Positions 47,445 to 59,304 of a stretch of DNA of 64,000 bases are shown in pieces. The notes under the pieces are model-generated. The model did no database searches, was not told the origin of the DNA, and saw nothing but the letters and a program-made list of their open reading frames with translations. Position 1 is the stretch's first letter. Every line of letters begins with the position of its first letter. Source of the DNA: Mercurialis annua (taxonomy: Eukaryota > Streptophyta > Magnoliopsida > Malpighiales > Euphorbiaceae); assembly GCF_937616625.2 (NCBI RefSeq), contig NC_065571.1, forward strand, positions 46,113,651 through 46,177,650, read 5' to 3'. Made by a program: the position numbers and the translations under genes.

Positions 47445-48896
47445 TGCACGTGTATATTTTAAAGTGTTTATGTAAATAAGTTAGATAAATGAAACGTTTG
47501 TACTAAGAGTTAATGTTTTATGTGAGACAATATGAATGTATATGGATATACTTTTAGCTAACACTTTTGTGTCGTAACATGACATATATGAAATGGATTA
47601 TGTTGTGGTTGTTATAACTTTATGAGTAAATAATACTCCCTCCGTCCCAAAACAATAGTCCACTTTCCCTTTTTCACACAGTTTAAGAAATACAATTAAT
47701 GCTCTAACTTTTCACAAATTTATCTTCATTTTTACTACCATAGCCTTATTAAATATTATGACAATAGACTAATAGCAATAAATAATACACTTTAAATAAG
47801 GGTAATATAGAAAATAAAAACTCTAAATTGTGATTTACAAGGAAAGTGGACTATTGTTTTGGGACAATGTAATACCCCAAAATATTTAAGTATGTAATTG
47901 GACCACGTGTCCAGTGTTAAGTCGCCGGAGTGGCGATATCGGAAAGATTTCCCAGAAATTAAAATAGATATTAAATTTTAACAGGACGGATTCGAAAGGA
48001 TTATTGCGAGAGATTTAACATTACATTTCAGTTCTAAAGTTGGAATTGGAATTAGAAAAGAAAAATGTTAAGAAAGTCGCAAAATAAAGTATAGGGACTA
48101 AAGTGGTAATTTAACCAGTTAAGTCCCGAAAAGGGAAATTATTTCGCCAAGGTCCGTGAAATGTTTTATAGTAATAGTGGTAAAAATTTCGGGTCAATCG
48201 GAGACCTTTTAAAATTTGGACGCGGATGCATTTGGGCTAAATTGCAACTTTTGAAAAGTTCAAGGACCAAAGTGCAAACTAGCCAATTAAATCTCGAGAA
48301 TAGTAATTAAAAGATTATGGACGGGAAAATATTAATATTGAGATTCGTATTGTTTATCGGATATAAATAATACGTATAGTTATGATTAAAGAGTTAATTG
48401 ATTTAGTTATGGACTAAATCGAACAAAAGAAAAGTTTAAAGGTTAATTTATAACAAATGAAGAGAACAACTACCAAAATGATACTTTAACCAAGAAATAT
48501 AAAGTTAATGATAGGAATCAGATGAAGGAAGAATCCTCCAGAAGCTCTCATCTCTTTCTCGTTTCATTCATCGATCGTTACCGTCGTTCGCTCGCCGTTT
48601 CGCCGTTCGACGTCCATTTCAGACGATTTTTGCGGCAATCTCTTCGGAATTGGAAGCTCTATCTATCCAAAACATCATATCAAGGTAATATTGCTGATTT
48701 GGGTGTTAAAATCAAAGGTTACGGTCTGTCTCGATGAAAAACGCTATGTTCGAATCGAAACGCCGAAAACATGTCGTTTTTCATCATTTTCGTATGGATT
48801 CTTGATGAGTTTTGAGTCTAGATGGATTGGGTATGTGATATAAGGAGTTTAGAGTGATTTGGGGCCTCAAAAACGGTCCAGATTTATCAAAAATAT

Positions 48897-49027
48897 CGTG
48901 GGCACGACGTGCACCACTAGGGGTGCACGACGTGCACAAGGAAGGGCACGACGTGCACAAGGAAGGGCACGACGTGCCTTTCATGAAAATGAGGGGCACG
49001 ACGTGCCAAGCTAGAACGACGTGCCCT
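48897..49027. repeat. Minisatellite GGGCACGACGTGC
   Basis: Seven GCACGACGTGC-like units (one as AACGACGTGCC) occur within ~130 bp, two separated by the same ACAAGGAAGG spacer. The core is nearly palindromic and contains ACGT. It lies inside the LTR block. Confidence 0.85.
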
Positions 49028-49735
49028 ACTTCGATCGTGACCTTCGGGAGCGAAAAATAGCTTCCGAAAGCATGAAATGGACATGGAACTTGACGTTTTG
49101 AGCTAGGTTTTTGGAATAAACATATTAAGCAAAGCTAAATTGATTAGTTGAACACCACTAATGGTATTAACCAAGCGTAAGAATGAGATTTGGTAATAGA
49201 TATCAAGAAAGATACGCTTAGAACGCGGCGGCTTATGTTTTGCGCTTTTGGTCATGTTTGGTGGTTAGAATAATTGTTAGAATAGATTCTTTAAGTATAA
49301 GTTTAATGATAGAATCCTTTGATAGATGTGACGGGCTATCGAGCTACGAGTATGACGAACCAAGGAGCTCGGCAAAGATTGACGGGCCAGTCTCTTGGAG
49401 CTTACGTTCGGATATAAGGAATAGCGGTCACTGTGAGTGGCAATTTACTTTTGCGTATTATTATGAAAGATATTTTTATACTTCATTAGTATTATTATCC
49501 GTATATCATATTTATATGAACTGTTATATGAGGTGATAGGTTGATGAGTTTGATTATATAGATGCTGTGTATTAGTTGTTTGGAAGATGAGTGTCTAATG
49601 TGCGGTCCAAAGAGACCAACTACCTATTGGGTGTCAATAGGCTGCGTGATCATTAGTGAGTCAGTCTAGAGTGCCTGACTTTGTGATTAGAATTGAATAT
49701 ATATTTATGCATGATATGATATGAATTCGATACGA

Positions 49736-49870
49736 GTGAGCACTCGGCTACGGTGTAGTCTGGAGTCCCCGTATCTAGTGGGTTGGACTCACACTTTGAT
49801 TTCGATACGAGTGAGCACTCGGCTACGGTGTAACCTGGAGTCCCCGTATCTCGTGAGTGGGAATCACACT
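49736..49870. repeat. Tandem ~82-bp repeat in LTR block
   Basis: CGATACGAGTGAGCACTCGG is repeated twice, each followed by CTACGGTGTA and TGGAGTCCCCGTATCT with small differences. Confidence 0.85.
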
Positions 49871-50499
49871 TTTGAAATTAATATTGTTTGCTTGTATCAT
49901 AAATTTATATACGTATTAAGCGTATGACGCTATATTTTGATAATACTATAAGTAACTTGCAAACTCACTAAGTATTTTTCCAAATACTGACCCCTCACTC
50001 TGATGTTTGCAGGTATTAGAAGTCGGATCAGACAAACCATCTCCATTGTGGCAGAAGTCATTGGACTTGCACAAGTATGAGTTCCTAAAGCTGCAGTAGT
50101 TAGTAGTTGTTAGTATTAGATAGACGCTTTAACTTCAAATAGTATTTTATATTGTAAACTTTGATATGATACTTTAATATATCCATAAGTATATTATTTA
50201 AAAGAGTTTTCCGAAAATGTTTTATATATAATATTATGTTTTTAATTGCGAAAAATTATTAGTGGTTTCAGGCTTGCTACGGGTTTCGGAGCTACCACTC
50301 CCATTCCCTAGCGTCGGTCTCGGCTCAATAAATTGGGTCGTGACAAGGTTTTAGGCTTGCTACGGGTTTAGGAGCTACCACTCCCATTCCCTAGCGCCGG
50401 TCTCGGCTCAATAAATTGGGTCGTGACAGACATAAAAAATAAGGAAAGTGGACTATTGTTTTGGGACGGAGGGAGTATTTTAATTTAGAGGGTGTTTCA

Positions 50500-51526
50500 A
50501 GTAGTGAGGGTGATGTACTTTCGATTTCATCAAGTAAGCTTGAAGACTCATGGATGCTCGATTTTAGATGATCATTTCATTTTACGTCTAACATGGAATG
50601 GTTTTAGTCATACATGCAAGATAATTTTGGTTTTGTGTACTTATTTGATAGTAATGTACATGCTATTTTAGGTGTGGGAAAAATCAGCATTAGAATGTAT
50701 GATGGTTGTGTTAGGACATTGAGTAATGTTAGGTATGTTCCTGAATTTTAAAGGAATTCAATTTCTTTATATGTGTTTGCATGATAAGAGATTTAAGTTT
50801 AAATCAGATATGGGTAACATGATAAGAGTGAGTCATGGTGCTTTGGCGGTGATATAAGTACTAAGAACTACTAGAAAATATCTACAAGTTGTTGGGTAAC
50901 ACAATTATATGTGGAGGCTATTCTAGATCGGATGTGAGAAAGTGGTTTGTCATGATGTTGATAATGTATATCTATCACATGGTGTTGAGGGTTGCAATGT
51001 TGATTTCTGTAAGTTTCATATACTTGAAAGAGGGTCTAGTCTATTCAAGACGGACAAGAATACATTGATAAAAAATGGAGTGAAACAAACATGTGAATTT
51101 GATGATCAGACGATAGAAGAAAAGAGTGCTAGAGTTGTGGGAAAAATTGGAGATGTTAAGGAGTATGATGGCAAGACTTTGGATGGATGCATGGATAAAA
51201 CAGAATTAAAGGTAGGATCTTGATTGCACGGAAAGCTAGCAAAGTAATTTATTTTCCAGGAACTGGTGATTGTTCGGGCAAAAATAATTGTGCATGGATT
51301 AATAAGATGGAGTCTTTAGAAATTCAATTGAGGAAGTTGGCAAGACAACTTGTGGGTGAGAATTCCGTGGAATGCATGGAGAAGCCCGCCGGTTTGGTAA
51401 AGTTCAAGGAAAGCTTGAACATTGTCAAGTTGTTCTAAGCATGAGAGGGATTACCTAATATACCAATGGAGGAGAAACAAGTTGTGGTTTATTATATCTT
51501 CATGGGATTTTTGCTAAAGTGGAGAT
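50500..51526 (+). pseudogene. Decayed Ty1/copia gag-pol relic
   Basis: In broken frames, protease-like sequence is visible near 50540-50760 (SWMLDF, FHFTSNMEWF, GVGKISIRMYDGCVRTLSNV, RYVPEF), followed by short frames with copia-like pieces. Many stops and indels are present and integrase through RNase H is essentially gone. It ends at a purine tract AAAGTGGAGAT next to an LTR. Confidence 0.75.
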
Positions 51527-52024
51527 TGTTGAAAAGTGTCACCAATCAGATTAGTTTGATATTGGTTTCACCAATGTTTCAATAAGCTTTCACTGAGTTT
51601 ATAGGGTATTTATACCTTAATCGGATCCGCAGCCTTATCTACCTCTAGAACCATTTGACTCTAAAACGTTTCCGAGATTGAATTGTACCTATGGCCTTAT
51701 CCGCCCAGTGGTCCAGTTGGTAGGTCCGATTGTTAGCAGAATTTTTGACCTATTCCCAGTTGAACTCGGTTTTTTGGTATGTTAAGGACAATGAAAATCT
51801 CTTCCCATTGGATATAAGTATGGAAAATATGTGATTTCTTATAGGATAGAGTTTTAGTATATCAACGTTAATAACTCTAACTTTTATGTAATCGTTGATA
51901 TATGTAAAATTTTCTACAGCAGCTTCGAGGACGTAAGCGATTTGCTGAACCTCGTTAATTATTGTGTTTTTGTTTGTGATTGCTTTCTTATCTTCTCGAT
52001 TTCGTCTATTATTCTTGTTCAACG
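51527..52024 (+). repeat. 3' LTR of the copia relic
   Basis: It starts TGTTGAA directly after the purine tract and ends TTCAACG, one base from a perfect inverted end. It contains the R/U5-like block GCTTCGAGGACGTAAGCGAT and GCTGAACCTCGTTAA typical of Tnt1/Tto1-like LTRs. No 5' LTR partner was found. Confidence 0.75.
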
Positions 52025-52649
52025 TATATTCTACAAAAAATTCTTATTCTTTCACATATTATTATTGTTTCAATCGTTCTGCTACATGTGTAGATTTTAA
52101 AATGGTTTTAGGTAAAATTCATTTTAAACTTGGTATACGTTTTTTGGTTAAATGATTCTTAGAGATCAAGTGGGATTCAACAAGGTTTAGTACTTTCATT
52201 TTTTTTATTAGTACATCCTCATTTTAGCAAAAATGGAAGAAAATAGAGAAATTACAACCACGATCCATACATATTTTTAAATATTAATTCAAGTGATTAA
52301 TGATGTATATAAAAATATTTATTTAATTGATGTGTAAAGTATGGACTTAAACTCACGCTGTGGTTGTAATTTTTTTTATTTTTGTTAATATAAAGACTTG
52401 ATAGTTGAAAAGATAAAATTATATGACTAGGATGAATTCTAATTGATTTCTAAAAATATATAATAAATATATTTGCTCCAAGCAGCAGGACCAGCGGTAG
52501 ATCCACCATGCTTCTCAAGTGACAATAAAATTAGTTTGCATTTGAATAATCCTCAAATAAAATCCTAATATAAATTGAATTTTTTATTTTAACATTTTAT
52601 TTTTCAGTTAACATTCCCTTATTTTTACAGAAATAACAAATTAAAATAA
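52025..52649. other. AT-rich intergenic stretch
   Basis: No gene or repeat was recognised. The last nine bases (TTAAAATAA) are the left target duplication of the MULE. Confidence 0.5.
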
Positions 52650-55600
52650 GAGAAATGCTATACCACACGAAGTGGTTATAACACGAAACACACTAATCTA
52701 TTGAAAATGATGATAATTAATGCTAATGGGCTAAACTTCTAATTATCTATGTTTAAAGTGTATATGTCAGCACATGAGAATATAAATTCCACTTCTTTTA
52801 TCCTTTTATTATTTGTTAAAATCAATTTTTCTATCTTAATTTTCTTTATTTGTTATATGTTACGACCTTTTAATTTAATGCAGATTTTTTCTTTAAATTA
52901 ATGTTAAGAGAACTTTGTAAAATATACTATCTCTAACTGAACCCGATTATGATATTATTATTCTTTTTAAAAAAATTAATTAATATTTTCTCTAATTTTC
53001 AAAAATAATAATTTTAAAATTCAATGATGATATAACTAAGTAAAATATTTCTTTAATAAAAACTCAACAATTTTTTAAAAAAACAACAATTTTCATAAAA
53101 AAAATTAAACTATAATAAAATCAAAATAAATTACCGTACTAAAAATGATGAATTTACGCATTTTGCATTCTACCAATTAGCAAATAAATGAGTAATTGTG
53201 GCTATATTAATCGCCATACAACAATCAAACCAAAACACAAATTGCATTCCATCAATTAGCAAATATATGAGTAATTGTACCTCAAAAATACAATAATCAA
53301 ATATGAACTGCCAATGCCATATAATAATCAAACCAAAATACAATTTGCATTCTACTACTAATTAGCAAAAATATGAGTAATTGTGCCTCAAAAATACAGT
53401 AACCAAATATTCATTGACAATTTACAAAATAAACAAATTCCATTCGTAAAAACTTCTAATTGTACCTGCAAACATATTCAATAATAATAACTCAATAAAC
53501 TGGACCATAAAAAATAGATTTTAGCTAAAATAAAAAAATACAATTACCTTTATAATGGATAGTTTGGAGCTATACAATAGCCACCTGATGAATTTGTCCC
53601 CTGTATTATGTATTGTTGTTTAGAATATCTTTCATATAATGCAAAAACATAAATTTAACTATTATTAAATTTTGGAATCAAATTATATAAACTGGTACCA
53701 TACCTCTGAACTCTTTTGAACATTGAATTCACTTGTTTCTAGTATATTGCCTTGATTCCTTGCATCTTCATATTTCTTACAAGTCTAAATAAAAGAAGAT
53801 ATGGATATATAAAATAAAAAAAGGATTTTTTTAAATAAGTTGTAAAGAGTTATAACGGTAAGATCTACCTTTCGCTTTTTTGATACATCTGAGGTATTAT
53901 GACTTTGCTCATTTTTCTGTATATTATAGATTCAAAACACAAAAATAAAATAGTTAAATTACTAAATAATGTAACTCTAACATAAAAATATATTAATAAT
54001 ATGAAATTACCTTTTTTTTAATGTTTCTTCACTATTTGCTCTACTTTTGATTCTTTTCTCTTTGATGGAGGACGACCTTTAGTCCGTGCTTTAAAAGAAC
54101 TAATTAGTATCACCTAAATTTTCATTTGGTTTCTCATTACCTCTTGTCTTCTTTGACATTGTTTTTTAGAGTCGTCCATAAGTTTTTTTATTCCTTCATC
54201 AATGTGATTCATCAAAAATTCACATTTTTTGTCGGAATCCATGGCAAGTTCTGCAGCCTTAAAAAAGTGAGAGCACAAATTATTATATCGAATTTTGTCC
54301 CCATGTTTTCCCTCATCATCATAACAGTTTTTGACATAGGCATGTCTAACATCTTTTCTCCATCGCCACAAAATGTAATCAGATGGAATTTTTTTCACAT
54401 TCTTTTCAATGAGAATCTTTACAGTATGTCTACAAATAATTCCTCAAAATTCAAATAATTGGCATGAGCATTTGACTCTGATGGTATCACTATCATAACA
54501 CACAACACAAACTACTTGCTTTCGAAAACTTCCATCTTTATCTCTAAAAATATCTGATACCTTATAAGAAGATATAGACCCCTCTAACTTGACAAAATTA
54601 TGATTGCAATATATCATTCCCCTTAACTCATCTTGAAATACTTTAAAAATCTCATTGGTAGAAGCTTCTTTAAATTTCTCCTCAAAATGACAATCAATTA
54701 TTGTCAGAATGCTTGAGTTCAAAGAAGCAAAGTCTGTTTTATGTTCCTTTTCAATCTTACTCTTCAATGCATGATCATACTGCGCAACAAATTGTTTTAA
54801 AAAAGTTGTAGGACCAACATAACCATAAAAAAAAGCATTAATACTTTCACTACGCTGAGTTGTAGACAGCCCCATCCAAAAGATTTTTTTAAGATAAACC
54901 GGAACCCACTGATAACGATCTATAAACAATAACTTTAACCATTCATTATGTTTAAGGTTGAAATCATTTATCATTTTCCCCCAAGCTGTTTCAAATTCTT
55001 CAATTTCCACAGATTCATATACTGCACTTTTCATAATTTTTTTGATTGCCTTATATTCAACCAATCCCCCTAATTTTTCAGGAATTTTTCTCATGATATG
55101 CCAAAGGCAAAGTCGATGATAAGAGTTATGAAATACCTTCTTTATTGCTGCTTTCATAACCTTGCATTGGTCTGTAATGATTGCTTTTCGAGCTCGATTT
55201 GACATGCATTCGAATCACGATTTAAACAACCAAACATAGGTTTCTGTATCTTCACTTGACAATAAACCACACCCAAATAGAATTGTCTGACCGTGATGAT
55301 TAACTCCTACAAAGGGAGCAAATGGCATATCATATTTATTGGTCCAATATGTTGAATCAAACGATAATACATCACCGAAAGATTCATAAGCAGCTATATC
55401 GTGCATCAGCCCAAAAAACATTTTTCAATCGCCCGTCTTCACCCATATCAATAACATAAAAAGAGCTTGGGTTCCTCATCTGCATTCGAGAAAAATAGTT
55501 AAGAAGTTCTTTTGCATCTCTAACTCCAATTCTAATTTCTCTTGCCTTGGCAATATAATTTCTACAATCTTTTTCAGTATACGCCAAATTCTCATATCCT

Positions 55601-56287
55601 CCAACTTCAAGAACTAATGAATGTAAGTTTTTATTCAAAGTTATACCAGTTTAGTCATTGACTTCAAGTCTTCGTCTTACATATTCGTCTATATTCTTAT
55701 TGCACCTGAATAACCTTGACTTTTATGGGCTAAGTTGATGATTATGCTCTAGAAAAACACTTAAAATAGTAAACTTTTAAAAGTTGGATTCTTAATCCTA
55801 AATAAAATTGGATTCTTAATCCTAAATAAAATTCAAAAGATAAAAATGTTATTTGTAAAAATAAAATTAATAAATAAAATAAAATCACAAATTATATATG
55901 TACCAGCAATTGTGACGCCGGCAATCTATCTTGTTGTATATTGTCATTCATAGATTGTGTCAATATGGCTAAGAAATTGTCATCTCCTATAATATCATTG
56001 AAATCCATTTTTTTTAAGTAAATAGATGAAGAATATGAGAAAGGAAGAGTATTATCTGAACAAATTTTATAAAATTACGTGTAGTAAAACAAGAAAAAGA
56101 AAATGAAGAGTTCAGTGTAAAAGAAAAGATAAAAGGCCAATAGTTTAATCTTTAATTGGACTACACCACTAACTTGTATACGTACACACAGAAATAAGAA
56201 GTTTAGTCCATTAGCATTAATTAGCATCATTTTCAATAGGTTAGTGTGTTTCGTGTTATAACCACTTCGTGTGGTATAACATTTCTT
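52650..56287 (-). mobile_element. Mutator-like element of FAR1/Jittery type with terminal inverted repeats
   Basis: Terminal inverted repeats of about 95 bp match almost perfectly: the left end contains CTATACCACACGAAGTGG, AACACGAAACACACTAA and CTATTGAAAATGATG, and the right end is its inverse. TTAAAATAA (52641-52649) and TAAAAATAA (56288-56296) flank it, a 9-bp duplication with one mismatch. It is 3.6 kb long with one transposase gene on the minus strand. AT-rich DNA on the left side (52740-54010) has no gene. Confidence 0.92.
54018..56008 (-). pseudogene. FAR1-type MULE transposase, decayed
   Basis: It starts at 56008 (MDFNDIIGDDNF), with a first exon to 55904. The FAR1 DNA-binding region is only partly left (HNHQLSP, then RLFRCNK) and is interrupted by stops. 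The MULE transposase core follows: [61 protein letters not shown] zinc finger (KCSCQLFEF, then GIICRH) and a basic tail ARTKGRPPSKRKESKVEQIV, stop at 54018, complete it. Damage includes a one-base frameshift near 55430 and TGA codons where Trp (near 55217) and Arg (near 54444) are usual. FAR1/FHY3 regulators derive from this family, but intact terminal repeats and broken frames mark this as a transposon copy, not a domesticated gene. Confidence 0.9.
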
Positions 56288-56296
56288 TAAAAATAA

Positions 56297-57320
56297 AACA
56301 AATATAACCACAAGGTGTTAGTTGACATCCACAATGTACACACCAGCTGAAAAAAAATTGTTTACACAACATTAAATACAAAGATTATGTTTTAACTTGA
56401 TCATTACACCAAATGGTAGAAGTGAGCAACAATTTATTAGGTCTTAGGTTCAATTTTTTTTTTTATAAGTACTCTCCTTTTTTCAATTATTAAAAAAAAT
56501 TGATCATTATTGATAAATAATTTTTTTTATATTGATGCGCAAATTATGGACTTTAATTAACGACATGTTGTAATTCTCTTTATTTAAAATATCTTAAAAA
56601 CACCTATCTTTTAATCTCTTTTTAATTATACATTGACTTAAAAAAATTATCAATTTTGTTCAAATTTGCACCTTTCACTTTAATTGTATCCACAAATATT
56701 AAATTGATCTTTTTTTATTCGAAAAAATTCACATAAATCATTAATCTTAATTTTTTTGAGTGAAAAAAAATCCAAATAAGTCATCCATAAGGTTTTTTTA
56801 TTAATTTTTGTCGAATGAAAAAGAGTCTATTTTTTACGAAATTTGGTACATTTTATAATGAAAGATGGAGATTTGGACAAAATTAGCGATTTCATATAAT
56901 GTCATAGTATAATTGAAAAGAGGTTAAAAAGTGGATGTTTTTAAGACGTTTTGCCTTATGTTTACAATATAATTTTAATTCAATTTATGTTTTGCTCTAA
57001 GAGGTGGAATCATAAAAGAGATCCACTCTGCTTCTTGAGCGACCAATCACCATTTTTTTTAATTTTTCAGTCGTTTTATCTCGTCTTTTTTTACAGTCAT
57101 CGATAATTGTTTCTTCTCTCGTCTCGTTTTTATTATTTTTTATCGTGCCGTTGACTACAAAGAAAGCCTTTAATTTTAGAAAAATTTAAAATAAATGCTC
57201 CATTTTTAAAAACAATATGAATTTCTCCCTCAACAAAAAAAATATAGAAAAAAAAATATCTCACATTTTTAGTATTTTGTTTTATTCTAAGACCTATTTT
57301 ATTACTCTCACCACTTTCAT
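56297..57320. other. AT-rich intergenic stretch
   Basis: Nothing coding was recognised. Confidence 0.5.
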
Positions 57321-57338
57321 CACCACTTTCATGTTCTC

Positions 57339-57410
57339 TCTCTCTCTCATGTTCTCTCTCTCTCTCTCTCTCTCATGTTCTCTCTCTTTCTCTCTCTCTC
57401 TCTCTCATGT

Positions 57411-57445
<35 letters not shown>

Positions 57446-57446
57446 T
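57339..57446. repeat. (TC)n microsatellite with ATGT interruptions
   Basis: Runs of CT dinucleotides are broken by CATGTT at intervals (TCATGTTCTCTCTC repeated). The open frame across it is a low-complexity byproduct. Confidence 0.95.
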
Positions 57447-57599
57447 CGCCGTCATTTCGCCGTTCTTCCATATTTAATTTTAGTGATATTTTTAGCTAGT
57501 GGTGATTTTTACGATTTATTTTAACTTTTTCATCTAAAAAATTTGCTTCATTTTTTTTTTAATTTCAGATTTAAAAATATACATAAAAAATGATTTTCT

Positions 57600-58150
57600 A
57601 CAGAAAACATTGCTTGATTATCATATCAGTATCACTTATATTATCGTATCGGTAGCATAACACTATAGAAAAACAATTTTATGTAGAAAACATTGCTTGA
57701 TTATCATATATGTATCATAATATTATCATATTGGTATCATAATATTATATGAATAATGATTATAGTATGATAAGGTTATGATAATGGTACAATTATAATA
57801 TTAAATAAATAAAGACTTTTTAAGGTAAATATAAATAAATAATTTATGATAATAGTATGATAAAATTTATAAAAATAATATGATAAAATTATAATGATAG
57901 TATGACAAAATTATGATGATAATATTATGATAATATTTTATGATACTATTATAATAAAGTACATTACATGATACCGTTATAATAAATTACATTATGATAA
58001 TATTATATGATAATTTCTATGAAAATAGGTCATGATTATAATATGATAAGATTATGATAATAGTATGATAAATTTTGTAAATAATTTTACGAAAATATTA
58101 TGATAATGTTATATGATAATTTTATGAAAATAATACCTATATAATAATTA
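57600..58150. repeat. Degenerate ATGATA/TATGATAA repeat field
   Basis: Imperfect units of TATGATAA and TATCATA fill about 550 bp. An exact-looking repeat of GAAAACATTGCTTGATTATC occurs twice (about 57603 and 57687). Confidence 0.75.
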
Positions 58151-58197
58151 CAGAATAAAATCAAAGTAATTTTACAGAAAGAATATAATACTACATA

Positions 58198-58793
58198 CAG
58201 TGACGGATTACATTGGGGACAAGGGGGTCACTGGATCCCCCTTGAAATCATAAACTAATTATATATCAAGATTTACCTAGCACTTATTAGTGCTGTGTTA
58301 TAAATAATTAGCATTATTGTGGTATAAATGGATCAGAAAATTTCTGAAAATTAATATAATAATATTTCTTTAAAAATAATTATGTTTATTATTTAGATCT
58401 AACTTGTGTAATTTTCAAAAAATTATTGGTTGGAGGCAAAAAATCAATATGAAATTGTTTTGATTTTTATTATTTATTTTTTCTTTACTATTTCTTTATA
58501 ATTTATTTGTTTTAATTTTTGTTTGATTTAATTACTTTTTTCATTTTTTATTATTCTTTTACAAATCCAAAAAGATATCATTATGAGAAACAGAAAATGT
58601 ATTCTCTATTCTTTTAATTAATAGTTTTTTTAAAATAGTTTTTACAGTTAAATATATATTTTATTATACTTAAAAAGGAAAGAAAAATATTGAACTAGAG
58701 TAACAAATATTTTTTCTTATATATAAACAAATAACAACTATTATGTATTTTTAATTTGGATTCTCCTGAAAGTAAAGTTTGCGTCCATCACTG
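58198..58793. mobile_element. hAT-like MITE
   Basis: The ends CAGTGACGGA and TCCATCACTG are near-perfect inverted repeats of the plant hAT type. The flanking octamers do not match well, so the insertion is old or the ends are shifted. It is non-coding. Confidence 0.6.
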
Positions 58794-59207
58794 GATATCT
58801 ATATAATAACGAGTAAAATAATAATTATTTTAAATACCGAAAATAAAAATATAAATTTGAAAAAAAATAAAGTACCTTTATTAATTTTTTCGTATTGAAG
58901 TAAAAACTGCAAATATTTTCATATTTTAGGTATATACATAAACTTTCCTTAATTTTATGGATATATGTAGGTATGTAATGAAGGCCCAACCCTAGTTGAG
59001 AGGGGAAGGTTATTGCCCCATTGTACACATATATGTCACAAGACCAATCCTCTCATATTAAATCCATTCCAAAAGCAACACATGATCCACAACTAAAAGC
59101 ATTCCCCTCTTTCCTTTTATAAACCCTTTATCATGCCAATGGCTTAAAACCAACAACATGCCCATGAATCCAATAACACCCAAACCAACCCAAATTAGAA
59201 GAGCTCT

Positions 59208-59217
59208 ATTATATAAA
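59208..59217 (+). promoter_or_regulatory. Candidate TATA box of the GDSL gene
   Basis: TTATATAAAT lies 88-97 bp upstream of the ATG at 59305, in a locally less AT-rich stretch, a normal spacing for a plant promoter with a ~60-nt leader. Confidence 0.55.
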
Positions 59218-59304
59218 TGCATCACTAGCTAAGGCTATATCATGACATAACAAACAAAAACCATACTTGCAAAGATTAGGGTTAAATTGTTTGCTACTAG
59301 AAAG

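Larger units (their letters stand above)
47868..50428 (+). mobile_element. Solo-LTR-like block, probable Ty3/gypsy
   Basis: It begins TGTAATACCCC and ends GGGTCGTGACA, ends commonly seen on plant Ty3/gypsy LTRs. The flanks GACAA and GACAT match at four of five bases. No gag or pol is present, so this is a ~2.5-kb solo LTR or a fused pair. The last ~80 bp are duplicated in tandem (50266-50346 and 50347-50428, each ending in the GGGTCGTGACA terminus). It contains two other tandem repeats listed separately. Confidence 0.7.
47636..50475. mobile_element. Stowaway-type MITE split by an LTR insertion
   Basis: The left end CTCCCTCCGTCCCAAAACAA (preceded by TA at 47634-47635) and right end TTGGGACGGAGGGAG (followed by TA at 50476-50477) are the ends of a Stowaway/mariner MITE. 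The terminal stem GGAAAGTGGACTATTG occurs twice on the right side: at 47841, just before the LTR block, and at 50443, after it. Confidence 0.88.

Noticed and set aside
54444..55205. FAR1/FHY3-like light-signalling regulator
   Set aside because: Terminal inverted repeats, a target duplication and several stops show a transposon copy, not a host gene.
57217..57477. Frame of 86 codons
   Set aside because: It is a translation of the TC microsatellite.
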